Shown here piece after piece: positions 30,835 to 34,725 of a DNA stretch of 34,725 nt (its first letter is position 1; every line of letters begins with the position of its first letter). A program made the translations under genes and the position numbers. The stretch is from positions 1 to 34,725 of the forward strand of contig CAJANL010000276.1 of assembly GCA_903941105.1 (NCBI GenBank). The letters run 5' to 3'. This DNA comes from an uncultured Rhodospirillaceae bacterium (lineage in GTDB: Bacteria; Pseudomonadota; Alphaproteobacteria; Rhodospirillales; Magnetospirillaceae). Below the pieces are notes generated by a model. It was given only the letters and a program-made list of their open reading frames with translations, was not told the DNA's origin and did no database searches.

Positions 30835-32418
30835 ATGACCGATTTCAACGACCTTGCCCGTTCCGCCACTGCCTGGCCGTTCCAGGAGGCCCGCACCCTG
30901 CTCGACGAGCGCCTGAAAGGGCGGACTCCCGACAAGGGCTATGTGCTGTTCGAGACCGGCTACGGGCCGTCGGGCCTGCCCCATATCGGCACCTTCGGCG
31001 AGGTGGTGCGCACCACCATGGTGCGCAACGCCTTCAAGCGGCTCGCCCCCGGGATCCCCACCCGCCTGTTCGCCTTCTCCGACGACATGGACGGCCTCCG
31101 CAAGGTCCCCGACAACATCCCCAACCAGGACCTGATCCGCCCCCATCTCGGCAAGCCGCTGACCAGCATTCCCGACCCGTTCGGCACCCACGACAGCTTC
31201 GGCGCCCACAACAACGCCCGGCTGCGCACCTTCCTCGACGCCTTCGGCTTCGACTACGAGTTCCAGTCGGCCACCGAGTGGTACAGGTCCGGCCGTTTCG
31301 ACGCCGCCCTGCTCAACGTGCTCCAGCACTACGACGCGGTGATCAACGTGGTGCTGCCCACCCTGGGCGACGAGCGCCGCCAGACCTATTCCCCCTTCCT
31401 GCCGGTGTGCCCCAGGACCGGCCGCGTGCTGCAGGTCCCGGTGGTCGAGCGCGACGTGGCCGCCGGCACCATCGTCTATCGCGACGAGGACGGCAGTCTG
31501 GTGGAGACCCCGGTCACCGGCGGGCGCTGCAAGATGCAGTGGAAGGCCGACTGGGCCATGCGCTGGTTCGCGCTGGGCGTCGACTATGAGATGAGCGGCA
31601 AGGACCTGATCCCCTCGGTGGAGCTGTCCACCCGGATCGCCCGCATCCTGGGGGCGCAGCCGCCCATGAACCTGACCTACGAGCTGTTCCTCGACGACCA
31701 GGGCCAGAAGATCTCCAAGTCCAAGGGCAACGGCCTGTCGGTGGAGGAGTGGCTGAAATACGCGCCGCAGGAATCCCTGGCGCTGTTCATGTACCAGAAG
31801 CCCAAGGCGGCCAAGCGGCTGTATTTCGACGTCATTCCGCGCGCCGTCGACGACTACATGACCTTCCTGGCCAAGTTCGCCGCCGAGGACGCGGCCAAGC
31901 GGCTGGACAACCCGGCCTGGCACATCCATGACGGCACGCCACCCAGCGAGGACGCGCACCTGACCTTCAGCATCCTGCTGAATCTCGCCTCGGTGTGCCA
32001 TTCCGAGGACAAGGCGGTGCTGTGGGGCTTCATCAAGCGCTACGCGCCCGGCGCGGCGCCCGAGACGGCGCCCATCCTCGACCGGCTGGTGGAATGCGCC
32101 GTCGCCTATTACCGCGACTTCGTCAAGCCGGCCAAGAAGTACCGCAAGGCGACGCCGGAGGAGGCCGAGGCCTTCCGCGATCTGGCCGAAGGCCTGCGCA
32201 AGCTCGCGCCCGAGGCCGCCGCCGAGGACATTCAGACGCTGGTCTACGACATCGGCAAGCGCCCCGCCTTCCCCGAACTGAAGGCGTGGTTCAAGGCCAA
32301 TTACGAGGTCCTGCTGGGCCAGGAGCAGGGGCCGCGCCTGGGCAGCTTCATCAAGCTCTACGGCGTCGCCGAGACCATCGCCCTGCTCGACAAGGCGGCG
32401 CAGGGGCTGGATATCTAG
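30835..32418 (+). CDS. lysK: Lysine--tRNA ligase, class I
   Basis: This enzyme charges tRNA-Lys. The 527-residue protein is the class I form, with a Rossmann catalytic core, not the class II LysS of most bacteria. The HIGH-type motif is PHIG (H50) in [13 protein letters not shown], and the KMSKS-type motif is K292-I-S-K-S. Further family blocks are [14 protein letters not shown] and the insert [17 protein letters not shown]. Class I LysRS is usual in archaea, spirochaetes and many alphaproteobacteria, which supports the taxonomic reading. The helical anticodon-binding C-terminal half is complete. No class II copy is in the window. Confidence 0.95.
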   Translation: MTDFNDLARSATAWPFQEARTLLDERLKGRTPDKGYVLFETGYGPSGLPHIGTFGEVVRTTMVRNAFKRLAPGIPTRLFAFSDDMDGLRKVPDNIPNQDLIRPHLGKPLTSIPDPFGTHDSFGAHNNARLRTFLDAFGFDYEFQSATEWYRSGRFDAALLNVLQHYDAVINVVLPTLGDERRQTYSPFLPVCPRTGRVLQVPVVERDVAAGTIVYRDEDGSLVETPVTGGRCKMQWKADWAMRWFALGVDYEMSGKDLIPSVELSTRIARILGAQPPMNLTYELFLDDQGQKISKSKGNGLSVEEWLKYAPQESLALFMYQKPKAAKRLYFDVIPRAVDDYMTFLAKFAAEDAAKRLDNPAWHIHDGTPPSEDAHLTFSILLNLASVCHSEDKAVLWGFIKRYAPGAAPETAPILDRLVECAVAYYRDFVKPAKKYRKATPEEAEAFRDLAEGLRKLAPEAAAEDIQTLVYDIGKRPAFPELKAWFKANYEVLLGQEQGPRLGSFIKLYGVAETIALLDKAAQGLDI

Positions 32419-32446
32419 CGGACAGGGGAGAAAGGCGCGCTCAATT

Positions 32447-32467
32447 ATTGGCGCCCGCGCGCCCAAT
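32447..32467 (+). terminator. Possible hairpin after lysK
   Basis: ATTGGCGC and GCGCCCAAT pair around CCGC with one bulged base, 28 bases after the lysK stop. No T-run follows, so termination is uncertain. Confidence 0.3.
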
Positions 32468-32531
32468 GGGTATGATGGCCACCGGAAGGGCCGCTCATGC
32501 GTGAGCGGTGCGTCGGGGGGGCGCCATTTTG

Positions 32532-33983
32532 ATGACCGCGAACGTACCCAATGGAGGCGAGTCACCGCCCGGCGACGTTCGTCCTCCGGTCGTCCGGCCG
32601 CCCAGCTTCACCCGCCAGTTCCTGCGCCTCGCCGGGGCCTATTGGTCGTCGGAGGACCGCTTCAAGGTCTGGTCGCTGACCTTGCTGCTGGCCGCGCTGA
32701 CTGTCGCCCAGGTCATCGTGCCGGTGATGATCAACGGCTGGAGCAAGCGGCTGTTCGACGCCCTCGAACAGCACTCCATGGACCGCTTCATGGTGCAGAT
32801 CGGCGCCCTTGCCATCATCCTGGTAGCCAGCATGACGGTCACTGCCACCCATCTCGCGGTCAAGCGCCGCATGCAGCTGGGCTGGCGCCGCTGGCTGACC
32901 CGCCGCCTGCTGGACGACTGGATGGACGCCGGCCGGCATTTCCAGGTGAAGTTCATGCCCGGCCACCACGACAACCCGGACGGCCGCATCGCCGAGGACA
33001 TCCGCAACGTCACCGAGTCGGCCATCGACCTCGCCCATTCCTTCGTCTACTGCATCCTGCTGCTGGCCAGTTTCGCCCAGATCCTGTGGTCGCTGTCGGG
33101 CGAGCTGCCGGTGGAAATGTTCGGCATGGAGCTCAACGTTCCCGGCCACATGGTGTGGGTCGCCATGCTCTATGCCACGGCGGGAACCGGCGCCGCGCTG
33201 TTGCTGGGGCGTCCGCTGGTGCGCGCGGTGGACAAACGCCAGACGGTGGAGGCCAATTTCCGGTTCGGCCTGGTCCGCGCCCGCGAGAACTCGGAAGCCA
33301 TCGCCCTGGTCCACGGCGAAACCGACGAGCGCCGCCGGCTGGCCGACCTGTTCCGCGGCATCCAGAATGGCTGGAACTTCCAGACCGGGGCGCTGATCAA
33401 GATCTTCCTGTTCACCTCGGGCTACTCGGTGCTGTCCACCGCCTTTCCGGTGATCGTGGCGGCGCCGCGCTACATCGCCGGTGCCATCACCCTGGGCGTG
33501 CTGATGCAGACCGCCCAAGCCTTCCAGCAGATGGCGGCGGCGCTGTCCTGGCCCATCGACAACCTCGCCAAGGGCGCCGAGTGGCGCGCCTCGGTGGACC
33601 GGGTGCTGGGGCTGCACGACGCGTTGCAGGACCTCAAGGAGGACGTGTCGCACGTCGATCACCACACCATCGCCATCGAAACCTCGACCGGGCCGGTGCT
33701 GGCCTTCCGCAACCTGGCGGTGGCCAATCCAGACGGTGTCGCGGTGGTGGTGGGCTTCGACGCCGAGATCGGCCTGGGCGAACGGGTGCTGATCTCCGGC
33801 GACCCCCGCGCCGCCGTGAAGCTGTTCAAGGTGGTGGCCAAGCTGTGGCCGTGGGGCCAGGGCAAGGTCGAACTGCCGGCCGGTGCCAGCATCTTCTTCA
33901 TGCCGCAGCGCCCCTACCTGCCCATCGGCACCCTACGCGACGCCATCAGCTATCCGGCCCCCCCCCGACGGCTTCGACGATGA
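32532..33983 (+). CDS. SbmA/YddA-like ABC transporter, permease and first part of ATPase (frame broken)
   Basis: Residues 1 to about 350 form an SbmA/BacA-type membrane domain with about six helices. Examples are WSLTLLLAALTVAQVIVPVM and FVYCILLLASFAQILWSL, and the segments NPDGRIAEDIRNVTES and EANFRFGLVRARENSEAIA match the family well. Related proteins import peptides or vitamin B12-like solutes. The nucleotide-binding domain starts near residue 390. Where Walker A should be, the sequence is GERVLISGDPRAAVKLF, lacking the GK[ST] triplet, while the Q-loop (FMPQRPYLPIGTLRDAI) is normal. The frame then enters a run of nine C and stops 17 bases later; with eight C it would continue into the next segment. 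ATG 32532 is preferred over GTG 32508. Confidence 0.82.
   Translation: MTANVPNGGESPPGDVRPPVVRPPSFTRQFLRLAGAYWSSEDRFKVWSLTLLLAALTVAQVIVPVMINGWSKRLFDALEQHSMDRFMVQIGALAIILVASMTVTATHLAVKRRMQLGWRRWLTRRLLDDWMDAGRHFQVKFMPGHHDNPDGRIAEDIRNVTESAIDLAHSFVYCILLLASFAQILWSLSGELPVEMFGMELNVPGHMVWVAMLYATAGTGAALLLGRPLVRAVDKRQTVEANFRFGLVRARENSEAIALVHGETDERRRLADLFRGIQNGWNFQTGALIKIFLFTSGYSVLSTAFPVIVAAPRYIAGAITLGVLMQTAQAFQQMAAALSWPIDNLAKGAEWRASVDRVLGLHDALQDLKEDVSHVDHHTIAIETSTGPVLAFRNLAVANPDGVAVVVGFDAEIGLGERVLISGDPRAAVKLFKVVAKLWPWGQGKVELPAGASIFFMPQRPYLPIGTLRDAISYPAPPRRLRR
33958..33966 (+). other. Nine-C homopolymer at the frame break
   Basis: GG followed by nine C and GACGG. Removing one C joins the upstream ISYPAPP to downstream DGFDDET, restoring one continuous transporter frame. 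It is either a sequencing or assembly error, a true inactivating insertion, or a slippage-prone switch. Confidence 0.75.
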
Positions 33984-34401
33984 GACGCTCGGCGCCGTGC
34001 TCGACCGCGTCGGGCTGGCGCATCAGGTCCATCGCCTCGACGAGAGCGACGCTTGGGAGCAGCGCCTCACCGCCGGCGACCAGCAGCGCCTCGGCTTCGC
34101 CCGCCTGCTGCTGCACCGCCCCAACTGGATCTTCATCCAGGAGGCCACCGACACGCTGGACGGCGACAGCGAGGAAGAGATGATGCGGCTGGTGCAGGAC
34201 GAGTTCGAGGGCGCCACCATCATCACCGTCGGCTACCGCCCGGCCCTCGAAGCCTTCCATCAGCGCAAGCTGACCCTGGTGCGCAACACCGACGGCCTGG
34301 TGATGATCAAGGAAACCCGCCTCCGCCGCGAGGCCGCCCGCAGCCAGGGCAATCAGCAGAAGTGGCACCACAAGCTGCTGGGAATGCTGAAGAAGAAGTA
34401 A
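33967..34401 (+). pseudogene. C-terminal ATPase segment of the SbmA/YddA-like protein, in the shifted frame
   Basis: About 144 residues continue the nucleotide-binding domain. The signature region is LTAGDQQRLGFARLLLHRP, where homologues have L-S-x-G-E-Q-Q. Walker B is WIFIQEATDTLD, with Gln in place of the Asp that holds magnesium, though the catalytic Glu is kept. The switch His is Tyr in ITVGYRP. Together with the missing Walker A Lys, this predicts very weak or no ATP hydrolysis. The rest is conserved in length and ends in a basic tail (KLLGMLKKK). No ribosome-binding site supports separate translation, so I treat it as the 3' part of the same gene. Confidence 0.75.
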
Positions 34402-34419
34402 CTGGAGCGTCGTGCCTAT

Positions 34420-34500
34420 AATATGAAACGCGGCGCTCATGCGAGCATTGAGCGAGCGGCCAAGCGGCCGGCGGGCCGCGCCCGGCGAGGGCGAAATCAT
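34420..34500 (-). repeat. Structured dispersed repeat, copy 2
   Basis: This is the inverted second copy of the element at 27271-27351, again 81 bases and without gaps. On the minus strand its first stem is the same CGCCC/GGGCG, and its second is GCGGCC/GGCCGC at the same positions as GGGCA/TGCCC in copy 1, with paired base changes. Its third stem is shifted, CGCTC with GAGCG. It follows the transporter gene and precedes the IS30-type remnant, again between convergent genes. Confidence 0.7.
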
Positions 34501-34570
34501 AAAGGTTAGAGCGTGACGCACATTTAGCAGGGTGCGGTAAAGCTCTTTCCGCCGCCCTTCATCTCGTCAC

Positions 34571-34588
34571 CCCCGCGAAGGCGCGGGG
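34571..34588. repeat. CCCCGCG-AAGG-CGCGGGG palindrome
   Basis: A perfect 7-bp stem with an AAGG loop sits in the context GTCAC...GGATGG. It resembles the CCCCGCGAAGGCGGGG intergenic palindrome common in many proteobacterial genomes. It lies 7 bases past the transposase stop, so it could also act as its terminator. Confidence 0.55.
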
Positions 34589-34594
34589 ATGGAC

Positions 34595-34725
34595 TCACAT
34601 GTCAAGTGCAACACCGAGGCTGACGTCTTGCCCGAGGAAGACCTCCAAGGGTGTTCGGAAGTTGAGGCAGCGGCGCGGCGTAAGGTTGTAGTCGAGAATG
34701 ATGTCGTCGAGGCGGGCCGGCTCGA
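34595..34725 (-). mobile_element. C-terminal end of an IS30-type transposase (partial at window edge)
   Basis: Read on the minus strand, the frame enters from the window edge and ends at 34595. The last 38 residues include LDDIILDYNLTPRRCLNFRT followed by PLEVFLG. The pattern N-x-x-P-R-[RK]-C-L-x-F-[RK]-T-P-x-E-V-F is the usual C-terminus of IS30-family transposases. Only this end is visible, so completeness cannot be judged. With the IS701-type remnant at the left edge, insertion sequences bound the window on both sides. Confidence 0.7.

Overview
The window looks like a chromosomal segment of an alphaproteobacterium of the order Rhodospirillales, most likely Magnetospirillum or a close relative. 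The reasons are high-GC coding sequence with strong third-position G/C, a class I lysyl-tRNA synthetase, a TlpA-like protein divergent from argH, the argH-lptM-lysA-DUF4175 order, and dense sensory and c-di-GMP genes. The assignment rests on gene content only.

Left edge (1-2.5 kb) is an accessory patch. It holds an IS701-type transposase remnant, a truncated acyltransferase fragment, a small HNH nuclease, and on the opposite strand a two-gene membrane operon. That operon pairs a short MotA/TolQ/ExbB-like protein with an OmpA-domain protein anchored by one membrane helix, a layout resembling MotAB, TolQR and the ZorAB pair of Zorya anti-phage systems. The channel-like gene is conspicuously AT-rich. 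This is the best candidate here for an undescribed system.

Housekeeping block (2.7-19.6 kb): aspartate aminotransferase; an unrecognised 341-residue protein; a lone receiver protein; the NAD de novo operon nadA-nadC-nadB; then on the minus strand a malyl-CoA-lyase-like enzyme, glnD and a TlpA-like thioredoxin; then argH, lptM, lysA and a DUF4175/TIGR02302 membrane protein on the plus strand. These serve amino-acid and NAD synthesis, PII nitrogen signalling and the envelope.

Signalling block (19.8-27.3 kb): a CHASE-PAS-GAF-PAS histidine kinase and a TerB-like protein on the minus strand, then a compact plus-strand operon of CheY-like receiver, CheC-type phosphatase, PAS-GGDEF-EAL protein and GAF protein. 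The operon looks like a dedicated phospho-signalling to c-di-GMP circuit without a chemotaxis cluster.

Right block (27.3-34.7 kb): a DinG/XPD-type iron-sulfur helicase (minus), an EF-hand protein, class I lysyl-tRNA synthetase, and an SbmA/YddA-like ABC protein. The ATPase domain of the last lacks key catalytic residues, and its reading frame is broken at a run of nine C. Two copies of an 81-bp structured repeat lie in the convergent intergenic gaps at 27.3 and 34.4 kb. An IS30-type transposase end closes the window. No rRNA, tRNA, CRISPR array or gene-free stretch longer than 300 bases was seen.
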